Positions 33,929 through 43,125 of a stretch of 64,000 bases of DNA are shown here, piece after piece. The translations under genes were made by a program, and so were the position numbers. Numbering within the stretch: position 1 is the stretch's first letter; every line of letters starts with the position of its first letter. The notes under the pieces were generated by a model. The model had not been told where the DNA came from. It saw only the letters and a list, made by a program, of their open reading frames with translations, and did not search any database. Source of the stretch: Ardenticatenaceae bacterium (GTDB lineage: Bacteria; Chloroflexota; Anaerolineae; Promineifilales; Promineifilaceae); contig JACKBN010000010.1 in the NCBI GenBank assembly GCA_020634565.1, forward strand, positions 154,012-218,011. Reading direction: 5' to 3'.

Positions 33929-34510
33929 ATGAGTGATATTGTAAATCCGGTAGAACAGACAAAAAGCCCTTCGCGCAGCATTGTAACCATCTTTGTATGG
34001 GTAGGGGTTATCGCCCTGTTGGCCTTGCTGGGCTGGGGGCTGATGCAAACCAAAGCGTCGCGCCCCGAAGTGGGGGAAACGGCACCGGGCTTTAATCTGG
34101 AGTTTTTTGAAGGGTATGAATGGGATGGCAAAACGGCCGCTTCCCTGGATGACATGAAGGGCCAGATTGTGGTCATGAACTTCTGGGCCTCGTGGTGTGT
34201 GGAATGCCGTGTGGAAACCGATGAGTTGGAAGCTGCCTGGCAAAAATATGCTGATCAAGGCGTGGTTTTTGTAGGCGTTGCTTACTCTGACGTGGAGCCA
34301 AACTCTATTGAGTACATGAAAGAGTTTGATGTGTCTTTCCCCCATGCCCCCGATTTAGGTACGCGCATTTCTAACGAGTATGACATTACTGGCGTGCCGG
34401 AAACATTCATTATTGATCAAAATGGCGAAGTCGCTCATGTGCAGATTGGCCCCATCAGTGCCTCCACGCTAGATTCCGTCATTGGCCAGCTATTGGCCCA
34501 GGGAGGATAA
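33929..34510 (+). CDS. ccmG: Thioredoxin-like protein CcmG/TlpA
   Basis: The 193-residue protein has an N-terminal membrane anchor (SIVTIFVWVGVIALLALLGWG) and a TlpA-like thioredoxin domain outside the membrane. Its active site is C90-V-E-C93 in FWASWCVECRVE, with the cis-Pro loop GVPETFIIDQNGEV. It is the expected reductant for CcmH or apocytochrome cysteines. It starts 5 bases after ccmH and ends 3 bases before the next gene. Confidence 0.93.
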   Translation: MSDIVNPVEQTKSPSRSIVTIFVWVGVIALLALLGWGLMQTKASRPEVGETAPGFNLEFFEGYEWDGKTAASLDDMKGQIVVMNFWASWCVECRVETDELEAAWQKYADQGVVFVGVAYSDVEPNSIEYMKEFDVSFPHAPDLGTRISNEYDITGVPETFIIDQNGEVAHVQIGPISASTLDSVIGQLLAQGG

Positions 34511-34513
34511 ACT

Positions 34514-35050
34514 TTGGCGACCGGTGCGATTTTATTAGGCGTGGGGCTGCTGGGTTTGGTGGGCTTGTTTATTGCCCGACCCTTTTTGCGCCCCCAGGAG
34601 GACGCAGAGGAACTGACAGAGTATCAGCTGCTGCTGGAAGAGAAAGAACATTTGCTGGATCAAATCCAGGCATTGGATTTTGATCACGATACAGGCAAGA
34701 TTCCCACCGAACTGCATGAATTGCAGCGGGCGAGGTTAATGGAAGAGGCAACGGCCGTTCTCAAAGAGATCGATCAGGCAAGCGGCGTTCCGGCTGCCAG
34801 CCCAGCGCCAGTTGTCGCTGACGCTGATTCTGATGTGGACGTGGATATTGAAATTGAGGCCGCCATTGCCCGGATGCGGCGACAGCGTAGCCAGCCGGCT
34901 GCTTCACCAGCTCCGGCTCCGGTTGCTGCGCCCACCAATGGGCATGCTCGTTTCTGTCCCCAGTGTGGCACACCCACCGACCCCGGTGACCGGTTCTGTG
35001 CCCATTGTGGCCACAACCTGACCCTGACAAGTTCGACAAAAACTGCGTGA
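34514..35050 (+). CDS. CcmI-like membrane protein with C-terminal zinc ribbon
   Basis: The start is TTG at 34514, three bases after ccmG and next to GGAGG in the ccmG stop region. A membrane segment (ILLGVGLLGLVGLFIARPF) is followed by YQLLLEEKEHLLDQIQALDF and DHDTGKIPTE, the pattern of the short CcmI form found in Gram-positive-like ccm clusters. An Ala/Pro-rich, low-complexity segment follows, then a double-CxxC zinc ribbon (FCPQCGTPTDPGDRFCAHCG). The zinc ribbon would lie in the cytoplasm. The combination may regulate or organise the maturation complex; the name is by context. Confidence 0.75.
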   Translation: MATGAILLGVGLLGLVGLFIARPFLRPQEDAEELTEYQLLLEEKEHLLDQIQALDFDHDTGKIPTELHELQRARLMEEATAVLKEIDQASGVPAASPAPVVADADSDVDVDIEIEAAIARMRRQRSQPAASPAPAPVAAPTNGHARFCPQCGTPTDPGDRFCAHCGHNLTLTSSTKTA

Positions 35051-35053
35051 GTA

Positions 35054-36898
35054 ATGATGAAAAATAATCAATTGTCAAAATCAGCAAACACAGCTTTGCT
35101 GATGATTTTAGCTGCCGCTGCCCTGGCCCTGGTTGGGCTGCTGTTTCAACCGACTGCCTCAACGGCGGCGCAAGACACGCCCCTGCCGCTGGCCCCCCCC
35201 GATGCCGCAGCTGGCCTGGAAATTTACAACGAGCGCTGTGTGGTTTGTCACGGTGAGATGGGTGATGGTCAGGGCGCGCAGGCGTTGCAGGCTGGTTTAG
35301 AGCCCGCCACGCTGGCTTCCCCCGAATTTCGCTTAACGGCCGATCCGGCCACCATGTTCAGCGTTATTTCCAATGGCAATATGTCTGCCGGAATGCCGCC
35401 GTTTGGCGAAGCCAGCAGCAATCCGCTTAATGAAGCAGATATCTGGAATATGATTGCTTTGGCCTACAGCTTTAGCACCCGTCCCGAAGAGATTGCCGCT
35501 GGTGAAGCGTTGGCTGCCGAGCTGAATGCCGATACGGAAAGCTGGCCCGGTTTAGATTATTGGTTCAGTCGCAGCAACGAAGCCGTTCTGGCTGAACTGG
35601 AAACCGACGACATTTTAGGCGTAGACATTAGTGGCTTGAGCGAAGAAGAAAAATTGTCGCTGATTGATTACGGCCGTTCTCTCCACTACAACTACACCGA
35701 TCCGCTAGCCGCTTTTGCCCCCGTACCGCTGGCTACCATCAACGGACAGGTGATCAACGGCAGCACCAATGAAGCCGTCACCGATGGGGAGGTGCGCCTG
35801 CGGGCTTTTACCACCCAGCTGGAAGAAATGTATTCAGAAAGCGTGTCTATCAATGAAGATGGCAGCTTTGTGTTCGAGGTGGAAAATGTACCGGCCGACT
35901 GGGTCTTTTTGGCTGATGTCGCCTACGGTGATTTGACCTTTAACAGCAATGCCGTACAGGTTTCCAACAATGCGCCTGAGGCACAGATGCCGCTGTTTGT
36001 GTTTGAAACCACATCAGACCCTGCTGCCGTGGTAATCGACCGGCTGCACATGATTTTGACCTTTGCCGAAAATCGGCTGGTGGTTTCTGAGCTGTATGTC
36101 TTTAGCAATTTGGAAACGGCCGTCTTCGTGGGCAAAACAGGCGATTTTGATGAGGGGACAGTGGAAGTTGGCGTACCGACTGGCGCGGAAAATATTAATT
36201 TCCAACGCGGTTTTGGCACTTCTTTAGACAGCTTCATCCCTGCTACCGACTTCATCAGAACCGACGCAGGTTGGGCCGATACGGTGCCGCTGCGCCCCGG
36301 TTCCAGCAGCTTGAATTTGCTGGTGAGTTATGAGCTGCCCTATGATGACAGTTTGATGCTGGCTCATCCGCTTTCTTATCCGGTGAGCGGTGGTGCAACG
36401 GTTATCATGGCGGATGCGGGCGTGGAGATTACTGACAGCAGCTGGGTGTCGCAGGGCACGCAGGCGACAACAAGTGGCGCCTTTATCAGCTACATCAACT
36501 CTGATCTCACTGCATCTGATTCCGTAAGCTTGACGCTAGACGGCAGTCCTTCGCAAATTATGGACGCGATGGGCAACACGCTGCCAGTACGTAACGAAAC
36601 CAATGAACTAATTGTGGGCGGCGTCGCTTTGGCCGCCATGTTGGCTGTTGGCTTCTTCCTGGTACAGCGTTGGCGTACGGCACCTGTCGCCGCCACATCT
36701 GCCGCGCCTGTGCCTGTGCGCCGGGCAACTGCACCGCCGCAGCCGCGTCCTGCCCGCCCCGCTGGCAATGACAAAACTGCGTTGCTGCAAGCTATCGCCG
36801 ATTTAGACGAAGCCTATGAAGCAGGTGAAGTGGAAGAGGCGGAATACGAGGCACAGCGGCGTGAATTGAAGGCTAAGTTAACGGCCGTTTGGCAATAA
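35054..36898 (+). CDS. Membrane-anchored c-type cytochrome
   Basis: A signal segment (TALLMILAAAALALVGLLFQP) precedes a cytochrome c domain with heme motif C62-V-V-C65-H66 (ERCVVCHGEMGDGQG) and a distal Met region (NGNMSAGMPPFGEA). A carboxypeptidase-regulatory-like beta domain (TINGQVINGSTNEAVTDG) lies near residues 230-320, then more beta structure and a C-terminal membrane segment (LIVGGVALAAMLAVGFFLV). A cytoplasmic helix pair (ALLQAIADLDEAYEAGEVEE) ends the protein. It directly follows the ccm genes (3 bases) and is the likely client of the cluster. The electron partner is unknown. Confidence 0.85.
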   Translation: MMKNNQLSKSANTALLMILAAAALALVGLLFQPTASTAAQDTPLPLAPPDAAAGLEIYNERCVVCHGEMGDGQGAQALQAGLEPATLASPEFRLTADPATMFSVISNGNMSAGMPPFGEASSNPLNEADIWNMIALAYSFSTRPEEIAAGEALAAELNADTESWPGLDYWFSRSNEAVLAELETDDILGVDISGLSEEEKLSLIDYGRSLHYNYTDPLAAFAPVPLATINGQVINGSTNEAVTDGEVRLRAFTTQLEEMYSESVSINEDGSFVFEVENVPADWVFLADVAYGDLTFNSNAVQVSNNAPEAQMPLFVFETTSDPAAVVIDRLHMILTFAENRLVVSELYVFSNLETAVFVGKTGDFDEGTVEVGVPTGAENINFQRGFGTSLDSFIPATDFIRTDAGWADTVPLRPGSSSLNLLVSYELPYDDSLMLAHPLSYPVSGGATVIMADAGVEITDSSWVSQGTQATTSGAFISYINSDLTASDSVSLTLDGSPSQIMDAMGNTLPVRNETNELIVGGVALAAMLAVGFFLVQRWRTAPVAATSAAPVPVRRATAPPQPRPARPAGNDKTALLQAIADLDEAYEAGEVEEAEYEAQRRELKAKLTAVWQ

Positions 36899-36905
36899 AC
36901 CAACC

Positions 36906-37238
36906 ATGTACAAATTTGTCACCATTTATCGCCGCGTAGAAGAAGACCAGATGCTGGAGCAGTTTTTCAACCAGACACATCTGCCCCTGGCTGAGCAGCT
37001 GCCCGGTCTGGTCCGGCGTGAAGTGAGCCGTATCTCTCACAAGCCGGGGGGCGAATCACGCTTTCACCTCATGTTTGAGCTGTACTTTCACTCCAAAGTG
37101 AGCTTTGAGGCGGCCATGGCCACCCCCATCGGCATCCAGCTAATTGAAGCCTTAATGCCCTGGTCTGAAGCCAAAATCATCACCTGGTTTTTTGCAGACG
37201 CTTTTATGGAAGATATGGAGCCGCCCCTGCCCCGTTAG
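36906..37238 (+). CDS. EthD-family protein
   Basis: This 110-residue protein shows the EthD dimeric ferredoxin-like fold: YKFVTIYRRVEEDQMLEQFF, NQTHLPLAEQLPGLVRREVS and FELYFHSKVSFEAAMATPIG. EthD proteins are small cytosolic proteins, some linked to degradation enzymes and heme-related P450 systems. The gene starts 8 bases after the cytochrome gene, so it is probably the last gene of the ccm operon. Confidence 0.85.
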   Translation: MYKFVTIYRRVEEDQMLEQFFNQTHLPLAEQLPGLVRREVSRISHKPGGESRFHLMFELYFHSKVSFEAAMATPIGIQLIEALMPWSEAKIITWFFADAFMEDMEPPLPR

Positions 37239-37249
37239 TTTTCAGGAGG

Positions 37250-37316
37250 CAGTAATCAGTATTTAGTTTGCAAAACTTTATGAACTGAATCCTGATTACT
37301 GCCTTCTGCTTACTGG
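37250..37316. repeat. Self-complementary iterated-word element
   Basis: GGCAGTAATCAG on the left pairs with CTGATTACTGCC on the right, with further iterated TTACTG words at the right end that overlap the stop of the convergent LuxR-kelch gene. It probably stops transcription of both genes. Confidence 0.7.
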
Positions 37317-38725
37317 CCACTGCCCTCACCGCCACCCTCGACAGGCACGATAGGAATGAAGGTTTGATAGGTCAACGGCCGATAAACGAAGGTGTCGGCT
37401 GTGGCTTCTGAGCCGCGAACCCCGCCTACCGCATAAATATTGGTTTCCACGCTGGTGATGCCCAAATGGCTCCAACTAGGCACATCCTCTAACTGCGGCG
37501 TGTTGATGACCGACCATTGATCTGCATCTGGATTGTATGATTCGCTGTAGGTGATGGGTTCATCGCTAAAGGCACCCCCACCAAAAAGATACAGTTTGTT
37601 AAACACACCGGCGGCGCTGGCTCCGGCTCGGGGCAGCAAGGTGTCGGCGCAAGGTTGCCAACTGCCTGTTTCTGCCGCTGTGTCTTGCCCTGGCGTGGGG
37701 TCGAAGTAGGTGCACTGGCTCAACGGCCGTTCCCCATCATATCCGCCCACCACATACAATCTCCCCTTGACGACTCCCCCTGTAGCAAAGGCGCGCGCCG
37801 CAGGCATGGCGGGCAAAATCTGCCAACTGTTCGCCGCCGGATCAAAGCGGTAGGCGGTTGCCAGATAATCTTCGCCATCCCAGCCGCCAAACAGGTAAAT
37901 GAAGCTGCCATCCGACAAAACAAGACCGCCGGAAACGGCCGTTGGTAGCGGGGTAGCCGCGCGCCAGCTGTTGTTGGCTGGACTGTACACCTCGACCACA
38001 CTGGTTGGCTGTCCATTGGCCAGCTTGCCACCGGGAACATAAATTTCGCCAAACAGCTCAGCGGCCGTAATGTCGGTAACGGCCGTTGGCTTGGGCGCAC
38101 CCTCTTCCCACACAAGATCAGACGTTGGCAAAATGGAAACTTCATTTGTGACACCCGCTTCTGTTTCCCCGCCGATGAGATACAAATTGAGGCCGTTGCC
38201 CACTAATGCCATGTGTGTACGGGCTACGGGCAAGGGTCGGCTTTGCAGCCAATCATCGGTGATGCGGGTTTCGCTAAATTGTTCGGGTGTGGAAGTTGGG
38301 GATATTTGCCCTGGATTGCCCAGGGTCTGGTAAGCCAAAAGAATGGTAGCGACGAGTAAAACCAGGAGTAAGCTGATCAGCCCCGCCCGTTTGGGAAAAA
38401 AGGAGGGACGAGGCAATGGTTCGGCCGTGAATAGGTCTGGCTCAACGGTTTGTTCTGCTGGTGTGACAATGGGTTCCAGCTCAGGCTCAGCTGCATTTTC
38501 CGCAGTGATACCCGCCAGTGTCACCAACCCTTGCTGCAAAGCCGCCGTCGTCGCTTCCGTACGAGAACTAACGTCCAGTTTGGTGTAAATATTGCGCAGA
38601 TGAACCTTAACCGTGTTTTGGCTAATGGTCAGAGCTGCGGCGATTTCTTTGTTGCCAGCGCCGTCAATGACACATTGCAAAACCTCAAGTTCGCGGTCGC
38701 TGAGCGCTTCACCTTTTTCAGCCAT
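37310..38725 (-). CDS. Membrane-tethered LuxR-type regulator with kelch repeats
   Basis: An N-terminal LuxR-type HTH occupies residues 8-70 (LSDRELEVLQCVIDGAGNKE, then NTVKVHLRNIYTKLDV). An acidic linker and one membrane segment (AGLISLLLVLLVATILLAYQTL) follow at about 112-133. About 320 residues of kelch repeats come next (for example GLNLYLIGGETEAG, GSFIYLFGGWDGEDYLATAY, RLYVVGGYDGERP, KLYLFGGGAF). The layout puts the DNA-binding domain in the cytoplasm and the kelch propeller outside, as in one-component regulators such as ToxR or CadC. The ligand and target genes are not identifiable. Confidence 0.85.
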   Translation of the reverse strand: MAEKGEALSDRELEVLQCVIDGAGNKEIAAALTISQNTVKVHLRNIYTKLDVSSRTEATTAALQQGLVTLAGITAENAAEPELEPIVTPAEQTVEPDLFTAEPLPRPSFFPKRAGLISLLLVLLVATILLAYQTLGNPGQISPTSTPEQFSETRITDDWLQSRPLPVARTHMALVGNGLNLYLIGGETEAGVTNEVSILPTSDLVWEEGAPKPTAVTDITAAELFGEIYVPGGKLANGQPTSVVEVYSPANNSWRAATPLPTAVSGGLVLSDGSFIYLFGGWDGEDYLATAYRFDPAANSWQILPAMPAARAFATGGVVKGRLYVVGGYDGERPLSQCTYFDPTPGQDTAAETGSWQPCADTLLPRAGASAAGVFNKLYLFGGGAFSDEPITYSESYNPDADQWSVINTPQLEDVPSWSHLGITSVETNIYAVGGVRGSEATADTFVYRPLTYQTFIPIVPVEGGGEGSGQ

Positions 38726-38745
38726 GAAAAAAATTATACAATGAT

Positions 38746-39810
38746 TTATGGAGTTCCCGGCGTGGCCGAGGGTAGTACAAATGGTGCCCCATCAAAGGGG
38801 GCTGTGTTTGTAATCGGTACTGTGTCCGTAATCGGTTCTGATGGCGTGGGCGTGGCCAACAAGCAGTTTTCACGCGCTTCGGTGAGCTTTTCGGTGAGAA
38901 CGGCCGTTGTCTGATGACCGCTTGCCTCCTGGTACAATTGTTGGGCCGGGCACCAATCCTGCGCAAAAGCATATTGATCACCTAAGGAAACCAAAACAGT
39001 AAACAGCTGCTCACACGAAGATTGGTAAAAAGGCGCCGCCAGGCACAAATCCCGGAAGTAGTAAGCCGCGGCGTCCCAGTTGACCCCGTAAAATGAAATG
39101 CCCTGCGTGTACAGCTCGGCCCACGTTTGGTAATCCTTCACCGACTGCGGCAAATCGCCTAACTCTTGCGCCTGGGCCAGATAGTACATTCCCAGTTCAA
39201 CTTGCTCACCCTCAATCAAATCCAGCCCGTAATTCAGGTAAGCGTCATAAAGCATCTGGTCCGTTTCTTCCCGCTCAAAGCTGGGGAACTGCCGCTGGAA
39301 GGCGGCCAACGCGGGCAGCGCTTCTTCCCAATATTTGGTGGCAACCAGCCGTTGAATGCGCAGCAGCTCGTCGCTGGGGCTGCCGATGGCGCCCGGCGTT
39401 GCGGTTGGTAATCGGGTTGAGGCAGGGGTGACGGTAACGGCCGTTACCGGTGTTGGTTCCGGCGTTGCTCCCAAACCTGCCAACGCTTCATTCCGCAATG
39501 TTTGTGCCTGTTCAGAATTGGCATCTCGCTCCAGCACCCACTCTAAACGCGTTAGCGCCAACCGGTAATTGCCTTCAGCAATATCATTTTCCGCCAGGGT
39601 AATTTGGCGATCGATCTGCTCAAACTGCTTATCTTGCAGCGCCTGCTGGCCACTTTGCCAGCCCAAAAAGGCAACCAGCAAAAACCAGCCAATCAGTACC
39701 GAAAAAATGATCAGCAGCAGGCCAAGCAGGCGTATGGGACGTCGCTTTTTTTGCGAGGGGGAAGCCGATTGATTCCCAGATTTGTCGGGCTGAGGTACAG
39801 CATCACTCAT
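38746..39810 (-). CDS. Membrane-anchored TPR-like protein
   Basis: A basic N-terminus (SQKKRRPIRLLG) and a membrane segment at about residues 27-50 (LLGLLLIIFSVLIGWFLLVAF) are followed by TPR-like helix pairs (NYRLALTRLEWVLERDANSE; QVELGMYYLAQAQELGDLPQ). A Thr/Pro linker lies at about 113-140 and another at the C-terminus. No enzymatic motif is seen. It lies 20 bases upstream of the LuxR-kelch gene on the same strand, so the two are likely co-transcribed and may work together at the membrane. Function is unknown. Confidence 0.75.
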   Translation of the reverse strand: MSDAVPQPDKSGNQSASPSQKKRRPIRLLGLLLIIFSVLIGWFLLVAFLGWQSGQQALQDKQFEQIDRQITLAENDIAEGNYRLALTRLEWVLERDANSEQAQTLRNEALAGLGATPEPTPVTAVTVTPASTRLPTATPGAIGSPSDELLRIQRLVATKYWEEALPALAAFQRQFPSFEREETDQMLYDAYLNYGLDLIEGEQVELGMYYLAQAQELGDLPQSVKDYQTWAELYTQGISFYGVNWDAAAYYFRDLCLAAPFYQSSCEQLFTVLVSLGDQYAFAQDWCPAQQLYQEASGHQTTAVLTEKLTEARENCLLATPTPSEPITDTVPITNTAPFDGAPFVLPSATPGTP

Positions 39811-39895
39811 GAACTGTAGTATACCTTATTTGTGTTGAGACCGTTTATAAACCACAGCCAACGTTAGGCTACGGTTAATTGTTGGCTGACACGGC

Positions 39896-41011
39896 TTATT
39901 TTGCTCCGGCAGCATACATTTCACGATAAACGGCCACCGTTTCAGCGGCAATTTGCTGCTGGGTGTATTGTGCCAGGACGCGGTTACGGCCGTTTCGCCC
40001 CAGTTCATCCCGCAGCGTTGGCGACTGCATCAGGCTGAGTAGGTGCTGGTGCAGTGCCGCTTCATCTTCTTCCGGGAAGATGAGTCCGGCTTCGCCAATG
40101 ACGTTGGGAATTTCACCGCTGTCGGAGCCGACCACCGCCACTTCGCAGGCCATCGCCTCGATGAGTACTCGGCCAAACTGCTCTTTCCAGTTGGGCAACG
40201 TACGCGAGCTTAGCACCAGTGCATCTAACTGTTGGAGGTAAGCAGGCATTTGCGCTGAAGAAACGACTCCGTCAAACTGCACCCGGTCGGCAATACCTAA
40301 TTGGTGGGCCAGATTTTGCAGAAACGGCCGTGCTGGACCCTCGCCCGCAATATGCAAGCGCCAGATGCCGGGCAGTTTGGCCGCCGCCCGCAGCAGCAAA
40401 TCCACCCCCTTTTCCGGCACCAGCCGCCGATTGGCGGAACCAATCACAAAGCCGCGCCCCGGATCGTGTTGAGCAGGTGGCTGGAACAGCGTGGCATCCA
40501 CGCCAAACTGAGGAATCACGCGCAGCGGGCCACGATATCCTTTTTGCTGCCACACCTGCGCCGACGCCTGATTGCCCACCAGGCCGTAATCAACAGCGGC
40601 CAGCACCTGCTTTTCTAACAAACTGAAAGGAAATGGGTAGCTGCGCTGGATATTTTGCCAGGAAAAAAAGAGCGATTTCGCCCCCACGCGCCGCGCCTGG
40701 TGCAGCGCCAGCCAGGTGGCCAGGTTGTACGGCTCTTCGTCAATATGCAGCACATCGGGCTGTAGCTGGCTGAGCCGCTGCTTCAGTTTGGGAAAATAAT
40801 AGGTGTGAAACTGGCCGTTAAAGCGAATCGGATCAACCAGCAGGCGGTAGCCTTCGGTGTGGGCACGCTCCAGCGTGACGGGGCCAGACGCATCGTACCA
40901 AACAGGCGGCACAATGACGGTAAGGTCCACATCTTCGTGTCGGGCAATCGCCTCTAGTTTGGTTTGATACGAGCCGACCAAACACGCTTTTGAGAGCATC
41001 AAAACTTTCAT
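39896..41011 (-). CDS. Glycosyltransferase family 4 (GT-B fold)
   Basis: The 371-residue cytosolic protein has an N-terminal acceptor half (AIARHEDVDLTVIVPPVWYD; LHIDEEPYNLATWLALHQA) and a GT4 donor half with RRLVPEKGVDLLLRA, RLHIAGEGPARPFL and the E-x7-E type motif EQFGRVLIEAMACEVAVVGS. GT4 enzymes move a sugar from a nucleotide donor to glycans or lipids with retention. It is divergent from a GT39-like gene at 41108, which suggests an envelope glycan locus; donor and acceptor are unknown. Confidence 0.92.
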   Translation of the reverse strand: MKVLMLSKACLVGSYQTKLEAIARHEDVDLTVIVPPVWYDASGPVTLERAHTEGYRLLVDPIRFNGQFHTYYFPKLKQRLSQLQPDVLHIDEEPYNLATWLALHQARRVGAKSLFFSWQNIQRSYPFPFSLLEKQVLAAVDYGLVGNQASAQVWQQKGYRGPLRVIPQFGVDATLFQPPAQHDPGRGFVIGSANRRLVPEKGVDLLLRAAAKLPGIWRLHIAGEGPARPFLQNLAHQLGIADRVQFDGVVSSAQMPAYLQQLDALVLSSRTLPNWKEQFGRVLIEAMACEVAVVGSDSGEIPNVIGEAGLIFPEEDEAALHQHLLSLMQSPTLRDELGRNGRNRVLAQYTQQQIAAETVAVYREMYAAGAK

Positions 41012-41052
41012 TCTTTTCCCTGGAATTTTACTTTTTGCTCCCTGTGTGCTGG

Positions 41053-41080
41053 TTGACGCAAAGGGCTATTTTGCTATACT
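41053..41080 (+). promoter_or_regulatory. Sigma-70 promoter for the GT39-like gene
   Basis: TTGACG (41053-41058) and TATACT (41075-41080) are 16 bases apart. Transcription would begin near 41087, which rules out the TTG at 41090 as a practical start codon and supports the ATG at 41108. Confidence 0.7.
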
Positions 41081-41107
41081 TGCCACGTTTTGACAAACAG
41101 GCTGCCT

Positions 41108-43057
41108 ATGCACACGACCCATAAAAATCAGCAAAGCCCGTCCAGATTTGGATGGGCTTTATTACTCCTGGCAGTGGCAACGGCCGTCTTCCTGCGCGTC
41201 TACAATTTGGGCAGCTGGCCACCGGGTTTGTACCGGGATGAAGCGTTCAACGGACTGGATGCCCTGCGCGTGCTGGATGGGAACCCCGCTCTCTTTTTTA
41301 CCGCCAATAACGGGCGCGAACCGCTCTACATTACCCTCACCGCGTTGAGCGTGGCGCTGTTCGGCCGTACGGTGCTGGCCGTGCGTTTGGCAGCCGCTCT
41401 GGTGGGCAGCATCACGACCTGGCTGGTCTACAAACTGGGGCGTAGCTGGTTTGGCTGGCGCGTGGGGTTGCTGGCGGCCTGGCTGTGGGCGATTACGCTC
41501 TGGCCCGTGCATTTGAGCCGCTTGGGGCTGCGTACCATTTTGCTGCCTGCCGTGCTGGCGCTCGGGTTTTGGCTGGGCACCGAGGCGTACCGTCGGAACC
41601 AGCCCCGTTGGTGGCTGGCCGCAGGCGCAGCCTATGGCTTGGGCTTTTACACCTATCTGGCGATCCGTTTTACGCCGCTGCTGCTGCTGGCGCTGGGCGC
41701 ATTGTTGCTCTGGCGTGGCCAGCGCGAGCGCTTGCGGCAGGGTGTGGGCTGGTTTTTGTTGGGAACGGCCGTACTCCTTCTCCCCCTTGCTTTCTTTTAC
41801 CTGCAAAACCCTGATTTGCTGCTGGGCCGCACCGATCAGGTGTCTATTTTGAATTCCACCATCAACGGCGGCGATTTGTGGGGCACGCTGTGGCGGCATA
41901 TTGGGCGGTCGTTGGGGCTGTTCTTCTGGCAGGGCGACACGATTTTGCGGCACAATCCAGCGGGACGGCCGTTGTTCGATTGGCTGATGGTGGGGCCGTT
42001 TTTGCTGGGACTGGGCTGGTGTGTGGTCCATTGGCGCAAGCCAGCGGTGATGGGCGTGCTGCTGTGGACGTTTACCATGCTGGGCGTCACGATTTTGGCC
42101 GAAGATGCGCCGCACTTTTTGCGGGCTGTGGGCATTTTACCGGCCGCCCTGTTTTTGCCGGCATTGGGCCTGGCCTGGCTGTGGCGTTGGCCGCGTCTGC
42201 CGCAAACCGTGCGGAGCGGGTTGGTGACCGTGCTGGTCGGGGGCAGCTTGCTGCTCACTGTGCGAGATTATGTCAATTATAGCCAGCAGCCGGAGACGGC
42301 GCTGCTGTTTGAAGCGGCAGCCACAGATCTGGCTGCCCGGTTAAATGCAGAGGCTGAGGGAACGGCCGTTTACCTGGATCGTTGGTTTTGGGACGAGACG
42401 ACGCAAAAAGGCTGGCCGAGCATTCCCTTTTTGGCGGATTTGGATGACGTGCATTTTTATCGTCCGGAAACGGGCTTGCCGCCTGCGCAGCCAGGCCAGC
42501 CAATTAGCCTGTATGCCTGGCCCTTTGGCGATCTAGAATTTGTGCCCCGGCTTTTGGCTGAAGCAGCGGTGGTTGGGGTGGAGAACGGCCGTCTGGCCCG
42601 AGGCGATCTGGAACCCACTGCGTACCCGCTGTACGTTCATTACGCAACGGAAGAAGTGCCCGAAGCTGGTCAGATTGTTAGTTTTGGCGGGATTTTTAAC
42701 CTGAAAAGCTGGGCTGTTACTGCACTGGCGGAAAACCAGGTGCAGATTGATCTCTTCTGGCAGAAAACGGGTGACAGCTTGCCCAATCAAATAGCCTTTG
42801 TGCACCTAATCGGGCCGGACGGGTTGATCACGCAGTTGGATGCACCGCCGGGAGGCGCCTACTGGTTTCCCCACTGGTGGCAGGACGATCAGCTTGTTCA
42901 CGAGCAGCGCATTCTGATCCTTACCGCTCCCTTGTCGTTTGATCCGGACAGCCAGGTTATCCGGCTGGGGCTGTATGATCCAGAAACGCAAGATCGTTTG
43001 CCCATAACGGTGGATGGGGCTGCGGTGCCTGATGATAGTTTGCTGCTGACGCCTTAA
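41108..43057 (+). CDS. GT39-like (ArnT/PMT-type) membrane glycosyltransferase
   Basis: The 649-residue protein has about eleven membrane segments, then a soluble C-terminal domain from about residue 400. The first extracytoplasmic loop carries YRDEAFNGLDALRVL, the acidic pair typical of GT39/ArnT enzymes that use polyprenyl-phosphate sugars, and GREPLYITLTAL follows. The C-terminal part is beta-rich (VQIDLFWQKTGDSLPNQIAF), like that of the large protein encoded at 46137. It is predicted to transfer sugars onto envelope components outside the cytoplasmic membrane. Confidence 0.82.
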   Translation: MHTTHKNQQSPSRFGWALLLLAVATAVFLRVYNLGSWPPGLYRDEAFNGLDALRVLDGNPALFFTANNGREPLYITLTALSVALFGRTVLAVRLAAALVGSITTWLVYKLGRSWFGWRVGLLAAWLWAITLWPVHLSRLGLRTILLPAVLALGFWLGTEAYRRNQPRWWLAAGAAYGLGFYTYLAIRFTPLLLLALGALLLWRGQRERLRQGVGWFLLGTAVLLLPLAFFYLQNPDLLLGRTDQVSILNSTINGGDLWGTLWRHIGRSLGLFFWQGDTILRHNPAGRPLFDWLMVGPFLLGLGWCVVHWRKPAVMGVLLWTFTMLGVTILAEDAPHFLRAVGILPAALFLPALGLAWLWRWPRLPQTVRSGLVTVLVGGSLLLTVRDYVNYSQQPETALLFEAAATDLAARLNAEAEGTAVYLDRWFWDETTQKGWPSIPFLADLDDVHFYRPETGLPPAQPGQPISLYAWPFGDLEFVPRLLAEAAVVGVENGRLARGDLEPTAYPLYVHYATEEVPEAGQIVSFGGIFNLKSWAVTALAENQVQIDLFWQKTGDSLPNQIAFVHLIGPDGLITQLDAPPGGAYWFPHWWQDDQLVHEQRILILTAPLSFDPDSQVIRLGLYDPETQDRLPITVDGAAVPDDSLLLTP

Positions 43058-43125
43058 GCCGGAACCGAAAATTTGTAGGTTTGTATTGGGAACGTCTTAT
43101 AATCGTGTAGAGAGCGTGGTGGAAA

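Noticed and set aside
43081..43103. Promoter TTGTAT...TATAAT before the LysM gene
   Set aside because: The two boxes are only 11 bases apart; a more distant -35 is weak. Only the -10 is mentioned.
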